NCBI GenBank assembly: GCA_021775555.1
Contig: JAJFHP010000067.1
Coordinates: 32,722 to 96,721, forward strand
Reading direction: 5' to 3'
Source: Hyphomicrobiales bacterium
GTDB taxonomy: Bacteria; Pseudomonadota; Alphaproteobacteria; Rhizobiales; Methyloligellaceae
DNA length: 64,000 nucleotides
Shown here: positions 9,900 through 18,929 of the stretch, piece by piece
Position numbering within the stretch: position 1 is the stretch's first letter
Layout of the letters: each line of letters begins with the position of its first letter
The notes under the pieces: generated by a model
Databases searched by the model: none
What the model saw: the letters and a program-made list of their open reading frames with translations, nothing else
What the model was told of the DNA's origin: nothing
Position numbers and translations under genes: made by a program

Positions 9900-10723
9900 C
9901 CCGCCGCTGCCTCTCTCTCGAGTTTGGTGCGCCGGCGGGGACGCTTCCTGGTCTCATCCTCGTCATGACCGACGGTCGTGCTCCAGTCCTCTTCACCGTA
10001 AATCTGAGTCAAAACTTCTTCAGTCAATTCATCGGGTTTGCCATCGAACACGATGTTGCCGTCGGCGAGGCCAACGACCCGGTCGGCATGCGCCTGCGCC
10101 AGTGGAACATCATGGATGTTCAGGAGCGCCGGCGTACCACTTTCATGCGCCAACTTGACAATGATTCGCATGATCTGACGTGAGGTTTTGGGATCAAGGC
10201 TCGCGGTCGGTTCGTCGATCAGCAGGAGGTCTGGCTGCTGCATCAGCGCGCGGGCAATCCCCACGCGTTGACGCTGCCCACCCGAAAGCGCATCGGCTCG
10301 TGTATTCTCGTAGCCCTCTAACCCGACACGGTCCAGCAGCTGATATGCCGCCTGGACATCATCAGGCGGGTAGTTCCGGCGAAAGGTACGCCAGAAACCG
10401 ACATAGCCAAGACGGCCGGACAGCAGGTTCTCCATCACGGTCAGGCGTTCGACCAGGTTATATTCCTGGAAGATCATGCCCATGCGCCGACGAGCCCGGC
10501 GAAGCTCACGCCGGCCAAGTTTGGTGACGTCTGTCCCATCGAGAATGATTGAGCCGGTCGTCGGTTCAACGAGGCGGTTGATGCAACGGATCAGCGTTGA
10601 TTTACCGGCGCCTGAGGGACCAATAATGGCAACGACCTGCGGTTCGTCGATGCTAAGATTCACACCATGCAGCGCTTTGAGCCCGGTCGGGTATTGTTTA
10701 ACGAGGTCGGTGATTGTCAGCAT
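9896..10723 (-). CDS. phnC: Phosphonate-type ABC transporter ATP-binding protein (PhnC)
   Basis: Walker [10 protein letters not shown], signature [15 protein letters not shown], Walker [13 protein letters not shown]; 4-bp overlap with phnE. Confidence 0.9.
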   Translation of the reverse strand: MLTITDLVKQYPTGLKALHGVNLSIDEPQVVAIIGPSGAGKSTLIRCINRLVEPTTGSIILDGTDVTKLGRRELRRARRRMGMIFQEYNLVERLTVMENLLSGRLGYVGFWRTFRRNYPPDDVQAAYQLLDRVGLEGYENTRADALSGGQRQRVGIARALMQQPDLLLIDEPTASLDPKTSRQIMRIIVKLAHESGTPALLNIHDVPLAQAHADRVVGLADGNIVFDGKPDELTEEVLTQIYGEEDWSTTVGHDEDETRKRPRRRTKLEREAAAG

Positions 10724-10781
10724 GGCTCACATCTTATGCCGGACCGGAGGCCATATGGCTTCCGGTCCGGTACTCAGGTCT

Positions 10782-11819
10782 CTAATTCTTCTTTTTCTTC
10801 TTCTTCTTGAGCTTCAGGCCAGCCAGTGCGTCATCGGTATATTTCACACCGTTGGTTTCCTGGATTGTCCGGATGTCGGACCAGTGCTCCTTGAAGGTAA
10901 TGGGTATGAATTTGTCCGACTTCTTGCCGAACTCCTTCTTAAGTGCCGTGCCAGTCCAGTCGAACGTCAAAAACGCATCAGTGATCTGTTTTTGCAGTTC
11001 CGGTTTCAGATTGTAGGCATACCCGTAGGACGTGGTCGGGAACAGACGTGACTGCCAGATGACGCGCAGATCGTCCTTGTTCACGACGCCCTTGTCATGC
11101 ATCCGGTCGAGTACAGAGGAGGCCACCGGTGCGGCATCGTAATCCTTGTTGGCAACGCCCATGATCGAATTGTCGTGCTTGCCGGAATAGTTGACCTTGT
11201 AGTCCTTGTCCGGCACCACGCCCATCGACTTGAACAGGGCCCGCGGCGCCTGATTGCCTGAATTGGACGACGGTGTGACATGGGCGATCTTGCGGCCTTT
11301 CATGTCCGACACTTTCTTGATGTCGGTGTCTTTGTGGGTGATGAGTTGCAGGCGATAACCGAACTGACCGTCAGCTTTACCCATGATGGCGATCGGCACA
11401 TAACCAGCCAGATTCACACCAAACACGGTCGGGCCGGTGGAAATGCCCGCAACATGCAGACGTCCTGAGCGCATTGCCTCGACTTGTGCTGCGTAGGATT
11501 CAGCGCCGTACCACTTGACCTTCTTACCGGTTTTCTTGGCCATGTAGTCCATGAACTCGGTGAACACATTCTCATAGACCGAGGGGTCCTCAACGGGCGT
11601 GTAAGAGAATACCAATGTGTCCGGATCGAGCAGCTTTGAGGCATCCGTCGGCGTGTCAGCGACCAGATCGCCATTGTCATCGCAAAAGCGGGTATCGAGA
11701 TTTCCGCGGTTCTTACAGGCAGCGGAAACTGGGGTGGCGGCGGTGATTGCGAATGCTATGGCACCCGTCGCAAAGATACCGGCGCTCAGGAATCGCCGCA
11801 ATTTTACAAACATACTCAT
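10782..11819 (-). CDS. phnD: Phosphonate/phosphate-type ABC substrate-binding protein (PhnD) with poly-Lys C-terminus
   Basis: Signal peptide MSMFVKLRRFLSAGIFATGAIAF; 'FSYTPVEDPSVYENVFTEFMDYMAKKTGKKVKWYGAESYAAQVEAMRSGRLHVAG' PhnD family; ends LKLKKKKKKKN. Confidence 0.87.
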   Translation of the reverse strand: MSMFVKLRRFLSAGIFATGAIAFAITAATPVSAACKNRGNLDTRFCDDNGDLVADTPTDASKLLDPDTLVFSYTPVEDPSVYENVFTEFMDYMAKKTGKKVKWYGAESYAAQVEAMRSGRLHVAGISTGPTVFGVNLAGYVPIAIMGKADGQFGYRLQLITHKDTDIKKVSDMKGRKIAHVTPSSNSGNQAPRALFKSMGVVPDKDYKVNYSGKHDNSIMGVANKDYDAAPVASSVLDRMHDKGVVNKDDLRVIWQSRLFPTTSYGYAYNLKPELQKQITDAFLTFDWTGTALKKEFGKKSDKFIPITFKEHWSDIRTIQETNGVKYTDDALAGLKLKKKKKKKN

Positions 11820-11993
11820 TATTTCCTCCCTGTGATTTTTGTCATCACGACGGTATCTTTCGTTCACAGCACCGCCATTGTTCAGACCTGCACATATTGC
11901 GCATTTTGAGTATTACAAAGCGGCTCACATAATACAAAGAAGAAGTATGGATGCACCTTGCTGGCCGCAACAATTGCGTAATTTTTTCCCTCC

Positions 11994-12827
11994 TCAGCGC
12001 ACCTCGAGCAAGGCACGGGCGAGCTCGGTAAAACCTGAACCTGAAGGTGCGTTTGTGACATATGCGGGCTCGGTATCAAGATGGTCGCGGAATTCCAGGA
12101 GATTGGCGACGCCGATGGCGTTCTGGAAAAAACCGAACATCGGTGCATCGTTTGGCGAGTCGCCGGCAAACACGATCTTCTCATTTTCCTTTTCTGGATC
12201 TATGCCGAATTCCTCGGTCAGAAGACGCGTTGTCATGGTCAGTTTGTCATAGTCGCCAAACCATCCATTGACGTGGATCGAGCTGATCTTGGCATGGGCG
12301 CCTGCCTCCTTGAACAATTCAACGATACGCATCACATCGCTCTCAGCCAGTGCGGGAACATCCTCACAATAATCGATCGTGAGATCGGCTTCGCGGCAGA
12401 ACTGGTCAGTGGATATCGCAGCGCCCGGTATTTCATTCACGATATGCCGGCCCAGTTTTTCCAGCCGCTCGCGGTTCCGGGCCCGCGTCGCTTCATTTTC
12501 AACATAACGGCGGATCATGCGGCGTGCCGAATGGTCGTAGCGGTAGTAGAATGCGCCATTCTCGCCGACCACCCCATCGACAGGCCACATGCGGGCAATA
12601 TGATCGCACCAGCCGGCGGGCCGTCCGGTGATCGCTGCCGTTTTCAGACCCGCGCTCTGCAACTCCTCGAGTGCGCCATAGGCCTGGGAGGTGAGCCGGC
12701 CCCCGGTGGTCAGGGTGTCGTCGATATCGAACAGCACAAACCGGATGTCGCGGCGCTCATCTGCAGGGAACTCCGTCAGGGGTTTTAGCTTGGGGTGCAT
12801 ACAACTCGTAATCCTGGTTTTCTTCAC
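11994..12827 (-). CDS. HAD-superfamily (HAD-IIB-like) phosphatase
   Basis: DIDDTLTTGG motif I, TGRPAGWCD, 'KIVFAGDSPNDAPMFGFFQNAIGVANL'. Confidence 0.8.
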   Translation of the reverse strand: MKKTRITSCMHPKLKPLTEFPADERRDIRFVLFDIDDTLTTGGRLTSQAYGALEELQSAGLKTAAITGRPAGWCDHIARMWPVDGVVGENGAFYYRYDHSARRMIRRYVENEATRARNRERLEKLGRHIVNEIPGAAISTDQFCREADLTIDYCEDVPALAESDVMRIVELFKEAGAHAKISSIHVNGWFGDYDKLTMTTRLLTEEFGIDPEKENEKIVFAGDSPNDAPMFGFFQNAIGVANLLEFRDHLDTEPAYVTNAPSGSGFTELARALLEVR

Positions 12828-13694
12828 TCAATCATAAACATCCGCGAGACGCAGCATCAGGGGTTGATGGTCCGAGGCATTTGTCTGCGTATCGACAATG
12901 ACGTCTTCGGCGTTACGCGCAATGGCATCTGTAATAAAAAAATAATCGCGGCAATGGGGGCCCTTTGGCCACTGGTCATGGTCATGGATCCCACAAGTTG
13001 GATCATGGGGGCAGTCAGAATGGATTACCCGCCAGGCATCCTGGAAGCGAAACATATTGTCGTGGAATGGCGCGAGCATCGCGTCATATTCATTGAAATC
13101 TATCTCCATGTTGAAATCACCGCAGATGACGCAATCCTCTGGCCTGACAAGAGTCTGGTATGGCCCTTCTTCATCAACCAGCGGTGGGGCCTGTATGTTT
13201 GAAACAATCTCGGCATGGAGGGCTCTCAAGTGCTCGATCTGGGCCACACGCTGTTTCGCGGAATGATATTCGAGATGCGTGTTTATCACCCGCAAGGGGC
13301 CATTTGCAGTTGCAACACTTATCTCAGTTGCCTGGCGCGCCATGTGGCGAATGCCACTTTCAGCCGGTTGCGGTAGAGGGTGGTGAAAAACCGAGTGTAT
13401 GGGCAGACGCGTCAAAGTTGCATTGCCGAATTGCCAGCGTGGTTGAGTGTCATCTTTGCCAGCTTCAACAGCGGCACCGAAAACCACCTCATAGTCCGGA
13501 AACAAGGCTGATATCTCTGCAATCTGGTCTGGCGCGGGTCCATCCTCGACAAGCTGGAGATGTGTAGAGAGTTCCTGGAGGCAGATGACATCCGGGTTAC
13601 ACATGTCGTCAATCACTTTGGCAATCCTCTCCAGCGAGACGACCCCGTCGGTGCCCTTGCCGTTCTGAATGTTCCAGCTAAGGAGAATTGTCAT
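12828..13694 (-). CDS. Endonuclease/exonuclease/phosphatase (EEP) family hydrolase
   Basis: 'LLSWNIQNGKG', 'DVICLQELSTH', 'NTHLEYHS', 'VICGDFNMEIDFNEYDAM', 'ASDHQPLMLRL'. Confidence 0.82.
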   Translation of the reverse strand: MTILLSWNIQNGKGTDGVVSLERIAKVIDDMCNPDVICLQELSTHLQLVEDGPAPDQIAEISALFPDYEVVFGAAVEAGKDDTQPRWQFGNATLTRLPIHSVFHHPLPQPAESGIRHMARQATEISVATANGPLRVINTHLEYHSAKQRVAQIEHLRALHAEIVSNIQAPPLVDEEGPYQTLVRPEDCVICGDFNMEIDFNEYDAMLAPFHDNMFRFQDAWRVIHSDCPHDPTCGIHDHDQWPKGPHCRDYFFITDAIARNAEDVIVDTQTNASDHQPLMLRLADVYD

Positions 13695-14521
13695 TTAATT
13701 CCCGCATACATGAAGGATTGGACGAACTGTCGCTGGAATAGCAGGAAGGCGATCAGCAACGGTGCTACCGATAACAAGGTTGCTGCTGAAATAATCGACC
13801 AGTCGATACCTGACTCAGGGGATGCAAAAATGCCAAGTCCCACGGTCAGTGGGCGCGTTTCAACCGAATTGGTGATGATCAGGGGCCACAGGAAATTGTT
13901 CCAGTGGTGTGAGATCGAAACCAGGCCGAAGGCCAGATATGTCGGTCGTGCAAGCGGAACATAGACTTTCATCAAAATGCCGAACATCCCGCAGCCCTCC
14001 AGCCGGGCTGCTTCCTCAAGTTCCTTGGGTGTTGACTTGAAGGCCTGCCGCAGCAGGAAGATGCCGAAGGCGCTGGCCATGTAGGGCAGGCCAATGCCGA
14101 CAATGGTATCGACAAGGTTCAGGCTGGCCAGGGTGCCGTAATTTTCGACAATCAGAATTTCCGGCGTGATCATCAACTGCATCAGCACCAGGGCGAAGGC
14201 GACATTGCTGCCGAAAAAGCGGTATCGGGCAAAGGCATAGGCTGCCAGCGTTCCAACGACCAGCTGGGCACTCAGCAGCATGGTGACCAGGATAAAGGTG
14301 TTGAGTCCATAGCGAAGGAACGGCGCCTGAGACAAAGCCTCCCGGAAATTCTCCAGGGTCAGGGGCGCAAAAATATCGAAGTGGATGGCATATTCGCCAG
14401 AATGAAATGCGGCCCAGAAGGCATATAACAACGGCGAGATCCACAACAAAGCAAGCACCCAGGCCGCCACGGTTTCCAGCGTGTCGTAAAAGTTCCAGCC
14501 CTTTGATGTGGTCACGCTCAT
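13691..14521 (-). CDS. Sugar/glycerol-phosphate-type ABC transporter permease (UgpE-like)
   Basis: MalG/UgpE-type permease, EAAxxG loop 'EEAARLEGCGMFGILMKVYVPLARP'. Confidence 0.83.
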   Translation of the reverse strand: MSVTTSKGWNFYDTLETVAAWVLALLWISPLLYAFWAAFHSGEYAIHFDIFAPLTLENFREALSQAPFLRYGLNTFILVTMLLSAQLVVGTLAAYAFARYRFFGSNVAFALVLMQLMITPEILIVENYGTLASLNLVDTIVGIGLPYMASAFGIFLLRQAFKSTPKELEEAARLEGCGMFGILMKVYVPLARPTYLAFGLVSISHHWNNFLWPLIITNSVETRPLTVGLGIFASPESGIDWSIISAATLLSVAPLLIAFLLFQRQFVQSFMYAGIK

Positions 14522-15402
14522 CGGTAGTGAATCCTCCGGTCGAGTAGGAAGAATTGCACCAGGGCCATGATCGCCAACAGGGCGAGAAGCACCACCGTCA
14601 GCGTGGCTGCATAGTTGGTATCGAAGTAGGAAAAGGCGCTTTCAAAAATATAATAGAGCAGCAGGTTGCTGGCATTGTCTGGTCCGCCCTTGGTCAGCAC
14701 GAACAGATGGTCAACCAGCTTGAAGGAGTTCAGCACGGCGTTTATCAGCACGAACAACGTGGTCGGCATGAGCAGCGGGAACAGGACACGACGGAAGAAA
14801 TACCAGCGCGACGCTCCTTCGAGCCTTGCTGCCTCGCGCAACTCAGGCGGCACATGCTGCAGGGCGGCAAGATAAAAGATCATGAAAAACCCGGCTTCCT
14901 TCCACACCGTCATGATGATGATGGCTGGAAGCACTGTTTTGGGATCGCCCAGCCAGTTATGTCCGGAGATACCAAACCAGCTCGATATCTGGTCGATCAG
15001 GCCAATATCGGGCGAATAGAAAAACAGCCAGATATTGGCTACCGCGATCATGGGCAGAATGGTCGGTGTGAAATAGGCCATGCGCACAAATGAGCGCCCG
15101 GGCATTGCGCGGTTGACGAGCAGCGCCATTGAAATTGCCAGGATAATGGAAGTGGGAATGGTCCCGAGAGCGAACCACAGATTATTGTACAGGACTTTCC
15201 AGAAAATCGGGTCCGCGTACATCGACTCGTAGTTTGCCAACCCGACAAAACGTGAAGGCCGGATCACCGTGCCCTTGGAAAAAAGACTGTCGATGATGGT
15301 CTTTATAGTCGGGTAATGCGTAAAGGCAACGAGCAGGATGGCTGCCGGGGTTAGCAGCAGCCAGCCATGTACATGCCTCATGAGATTTCGCGATGGATGC
15401 AT
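14518..15402 (-). CDS. Sugar/glycerol-phosphate-type ABC transporter permease (UgpA-like)
   Basis: EAA loop 'REAARLEGASRWYFFRRVLFPLLMPTT'. Confidence 0.83.
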   Translation of the reverse strand: MHPSRNLMRHVHGWLLLTPAAILLVAFTHYPTIKTIIDSLFSKGTVIRPSRFVGLANYESMYADPIFWKVLYNNLWFALGTIPTSIILAISMALLVNRAMPGRSFVRMAYFTPTILPMIAVANIWLFFYSPDIGLIDQISSWFGISGHNWLGDPKTVLPAIIIMTVWKEAGFFMIFYLAALQHVPPELREAARLEGASRWYFFRRVLFPLLMPTTLFVLINAVLNSFKLVDHLFVLTKGGPDNASNLLLYYIFESAFSYFDTNYAATLTVVLLALLAIMALVQFFLLDRRIHYR

Positions 15403-15479
15403 TTTTTTCTCAATCGCGGTGGTTCTTTTAAAGAATTTGGGGGAACGGGGCGGGAGGTCTGCCCCGCTCCCCTCTCATG

Positions 15480-16772
15480 CTAGCGGTAGGCCTTCAGCAG
15501 CCGGTCGGCGGTTGCCTGAGCTTCTTTCATTGCCGCTTCCGGTGTCTTGGTTCCGGTCAGGGCTGACTGGATTGCGTCATCCAGCGCCTTGCGCACCCTG
15601 CCGGTCTGGAAGGTCGACAACTCTGCCGTTGCATATTTCAGCTGGTCGCGGGCCACTGCTGCATATGGGAAGCCTTTGACATATTCCTTCAGCTTGGCGT
15701 TGTCATAGGCTGACTGGCTGACACCCATATAGCCGGTCTTCATGGACCATGCAGCGGAGCGCGCCGGGTTGGTCATATACTTGATCAACTTCATTGAAGC
15801 GGTGCGTTCCTCAGGCGTGGTCTTCTTGAAAATGTAGAAGTTGCCACCGCCTGTCGGCGTGCCACGGCGTTTGTTGGCGGGCAGCATCGCGACGCCAAAG
15901 TCGAACTTGGCCTTTTTCTTGACGACAGTCAGGTTGCCCGTCGAATGCCACATGATGGCGGTTTTGCCTTCAAGGAAGTTCTTGCGCAGGGTGCCCCATT
16001 CAATGGTGCCCGATGGCATGACCTTGTACTTGGATCCCAGGTCTTTCCAGAACTGCAGCGCCTCGACCGTGGCCGGTGCACTGAAGTTGGTTTTGTTGCC
16101 GGCGCCATTCATCAGCACCTGGTCATTCTGCATGCTGAGCGCTCCGAACATCCAGTAGGGATAGCCCGTTGACGGGATCATCATGCCCCACTGGGAACCG
16201 TCACTCTTGGTGAGTTTCTTGCCTGCTGAAACCAGTTCATCCCAAGACGCGGGGGCCTTTTCCGGGTCCAGTCCTGCAGCCCTGAACGCATCCTTGTTGT
16301 AATACATCACAATGGTTGAACGCTGGAACGGAATGCCCCAGGTCTTTCCCCTGGTGACGCCATTTTGCATCAATGTCGGGTAGAAGGATTTCAGCCAGGC
16401 CTTGTCTTCAGCAGTCTTGACCACATCATCGAAGGGGATGATGGCGTCCTGTTCGATCAGTTCGTAAAGATCAATGGAGAACATCACTGAGAGCTGTGCC
16501 GGCTTGCCGCTCTTCAGGGCTGCCAGGGCCTTGATGCGCGCATCATTATAGTTGCCTGCATAAATGGCTTTGACGTTGATGCTGGGATTCTCTTTCATGA
16601 AACCCGCAACCATGCCGTCGACAATCTTGGTCAATGGACCACCAACCGCGACCGGGTAATACATGGTCAGATTGGTATCGGCCCGGGCAGTGGCCGGGGT
16701 GCCGGCGACTGCAATGGACAGGCAGGCTGCCATTGTCGTGCCGGTGAGTGTCTTCTTGAGTATATTGAGCAT
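15480..16772 (-). CDS. Extracellular solute-binding protein, family 1 (UgpB-like)
   Basis: Signal peptide MLNILKKTLTGTTMAACLSIAVAGTPATARA; 'GVTRGKTWGIPFQRSTIVMYYNKDAFRAAGLDPEKAPASWDELVSAGKKL'. Confidence 0.85.
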   Translation of the reverse strand: MLNILKKTLTGTTMAACLSIAVAGTPATARADTNLTMYYPVAVGGPLTKIVDGMVAGFMKENPSINVKAIYAGNYNDARIKALAALKSGKPAQLSVMFSIDLYELIEQDAIIPFDDVVKTAEDKAWLKSFYPTLMQNGVTRGKTWGIPFQRSTIVMYYNKDAFRAAGLDPEKAPASWDELVSAGKKLTKSDGSQWGMMIPSTGYPYWMFGALSMQNDQVLMNGAGNKTNFSAPATVEALQFWKDLGSKYKVMPSGTIEWGTLRKNFLEGKTAIMWHSTGNLTVVKKKAKFDFGVAMLPANKRRGTPTGGGNFYIFKKTTPEERTASMKLIKYMTNPARSAAWSMKTGYMGVSQSAYDNAKLKEYVKGFPYAAVARDQLKYATAELSTFQTGRVRKALDDAIQSALTGTKTPEAAMKEAQATADRLLKAYR

Positions 16773-16858
16773 CAGATAAAACTCCTCCCTTACTGCTGGT
16801 TTCAACTTCCAAGGATCGATTTTTCGATCCCGTTCGCTGCGTCGGCATTTCCTGAATG

Positions 16859-17914
16859 TCATGCCGACGCTGACGGTTTGGCATCTATGCCACCCCGCCT
16901 TATTCCTTCCTCGTCAAACAGATGAATGTCGTCGGCGTTCCAGGTGATGTGAAGCGTCTCACCGGGTACGGCGTTTGTCCTTCCGTCAATCCGCGCCATC
17001 AGGTTTTGCTTTCCATGGCGCAACCGTAGGACGGTTTCGGCCCCCATATAGTCGACAGCGCTGATTTTTACGGACAAACCCTTGTCCGCGATGCTGATAT
17101 TCTCCGGGCGCACACCCAGCTGCCAGCCTGGTGACCCGGACGGGATAGCGCCGTTCAATGCGCCGCGATCCTTGATCTGGTCGATGCGCAATACATTCAT
17201 TGGCGGCATGCCGAGGAAGCGGGCAGAGAATGTCGTAGACGGTGTCTCGTAAAGCTCGGAAGGTTTGCCGATCTGCTCAACCCGCCCGTCTTTCAGCAGC
17301 ACAACCTGGTCAGCCAGGGACATGGCTTCGGTCTGGTCATGGGTCACATAGACCATGGTCAATTTCAGTTTTCTCTGAAGGATGTGGATCTCGTCGCGCA
17401 TTTCGGCGCGCAATTTGGCGTCGAGGTTCGACAAGGGCTCGTCCATCAGGCAGACCGGCTGATCAGCAACGATGGTCCGTGCAAGCGCCACTCGCTGGCG
17501 CTGCCCTCCGGACAGGTTGGCGGGCTTGCGATCCAGTAACTCCTCCAGGCCAACCATGCGCGCTGCCTCTTGCAGCCGCTTGTCCCTCACAGCCTGTTCC
17601 ACTTTGCGGACCTTCAGGCCAAAAAGGATATTCTCCCTCACATTCAAATGAGGAAACAGCGCGTATGACTGAAACACCATCGAGACACCGCGTTTGGCCG
17701 CATCCTTGTGCGTGACATCCTGCCCGTTGATATGCACCTGGCCCGAACTGACATCTTCCAGGCCGGCAATCATGCGCAGAAGAGTGGACTTGCCACATCC
17801 AGATGGCCCCAGGAGCACCGTCAAGCTTCCCTGCGGCACGTCGAACGAAACGTCGTCGACGGCACGAATGTCTCCCCAGTGCTTGGCAAGATTGCGGATT
17901 TCGATACCCGTCAT
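16859..17914 (-). CDS. ABC transporter ATP-binding protein (UgpC/MalK type)
   Basis: [44 protein letters not shown]-terminal TOBE-like region. Confidence 0.87.
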   Translation of the reverse strand: MTGIEIRNLAKHWGDIRAVDDVSFDVPQGSLTVLLGPSGCGKSTLLRMIAGLEDVSSGQVHINGQDVTHKDAAKRGVSMVFQSYALFPHLNVRENILFGLKVRKVEQAVRDKRLQEAARMVGLEELLDRKPANLSGGQRQRVALARTIVADQPVCLMDEPLSNLDAKLRAEMRDEIHILQRKLKLTMVYVTHDQTEAMSLADQVVLLKDGRVEQIGKPSELYETPSTTFSARFLGMPPMNVLRIDQIKDRGALNGAIPSGSPGWQLGVRPENISIADKGLSVKISAVDYMGAETVLRLRHGKQNLMARIDGRTNAVPGETLHITWNADDIHLFDEEGIRRGGIDAKPSASA

Positions 17915-18687
17915 TGGGATGGGTCTCCTCCGCAAATCACCAGCTCGGTATCCGACTTGGCCAGGACTTCGAGAATGCTTTCGGGTGGATTGGTGTTGCA
18001 GAACACCTTCGTCGCCTCGCCAATCTGGCCGCCTCGCACATGGGCAGCGCGTCCGAATTTGGTATGGTCGAGAACCAGGAAAGTTATCCTGCTGTTCTCA
18101 TGAATGAGTTTCCGAGCCCGCACTTCCTCATCTGTAAAATCAAGCAGGGTTCCGTGTTCACCAACACCGGCGACGCCATAGATGCCTATGTCAAACATGT
18201 AGGATGACAGGAAGTCCTCCATACCTGCGCCGAGAATGTCGCGGTCTGTGTTGCGCAAACGACCACCCGCAATATTCACCTCGAACGTAGGATTGGCGCA
18301 GGACAGCATGGCGATATTGAGATTGTTGGTGAACACACGCAACCGTTCGTGCTGCAGTAGAGCCTCGGCGACAACTTGAGGTGTAGTGCCGATGCTGAAG
18401 GCCAGAGATGAGGCGTTTGGAACATGGCGTGAAACCTCGCGGGCAATGGCCTGCTTGGCGCCACGGGCCAGGATCTGCCGCGACCCGTATGCCAGGTTTC
18501 CTGTATCGCTGGGGCGTTCAATGCCACCGTGCCGCCTCCGGGCCATCCCGTGATCGCACAAGGTATTCAGATCGCGCCGGATGGTCTGTGTGGTGACGTC
18601 GAAACGCTCGGAAAGCACGTCCACGGTCAAAAAGCCGTTTTCGCGTACCAGTTCAGCAATTTCCGCCTGCCGTTCCGACAGATCCAT
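17911..18687 (-). CDS. glpR: DeoR/GlpR-family transcriptional regulator
   Basis: N-terminal HTH 'ERQAEIAELVRENGFLTVDVLSERFDVTTQTIRRDLNTLCDHGMARRRHGG'; sits next to glpD and the ugp-like genes. Confidence 0.83.
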   Translation of the reverse strand: MDLSERQAEIAELVRENGFLTVDVLSERFDVTTQTIRRDLNTLCDHGMARRRHGGIERPSDTGNLAYGSRQILARGAKQAIAREVSRHVPNASSLAFSIGTTPQVVAEALLQHERLRVFTNNLNIAMLSCANPTFEVNIAGGRLRNTDRDILGAGMEDFLSSYMFDIGIYGVAGVGEHGTLLDFTDEEVRARKLIHENSRITFLVLDHTKFGRAAHVRGGQIGEATKVFCNTNPPESILEVLAKSDTELVICGGDPSQ

Positions 18688-18736
18688 CGCCTTATCTCCT
18701 GCAGGCACTCATAAGTCTGTGAACTGTGCCATATAA

Positions 18737-18801
18737 TTTTCAAATGCGCATCAAAAATTTTCATATGAATTCATATATGTAGAATAATATTTTCATTTGA
18801 A
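18737..18801. promoter_or_regulatory. Three copies of a TTTTCAwwTGaa motif between glpR and glpD (candidate GlpR operators)
   Basis: TTTTCAAATGCG 18737, TTTTCATATGAA 18758, TTTTCATTTGAA 18790, read directly; start spacings 21 and 32 bp. Confidence 0.5.
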
Positions 18802-18929
18802 CTTTATGTGACAGTATGAGAAGTTTTTTTTACACCCGGAACAGGTCATAAAACTCTGCTCAAGCACCACATTTACGATCCGGTTCCCAGCAGCAAGAGT
18901 TTGGTCGGGGTCATGGCAATGAGGATGAA

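Noticed and set aside
11832-11848. GTGAT-N7-ATCAC near the phnD ribosome-binding site, considered as a Pho box or hairpin
   Set aside because: Arms only 5 bp and no direct-repeat Pho box (CTGTCAT-type) match.
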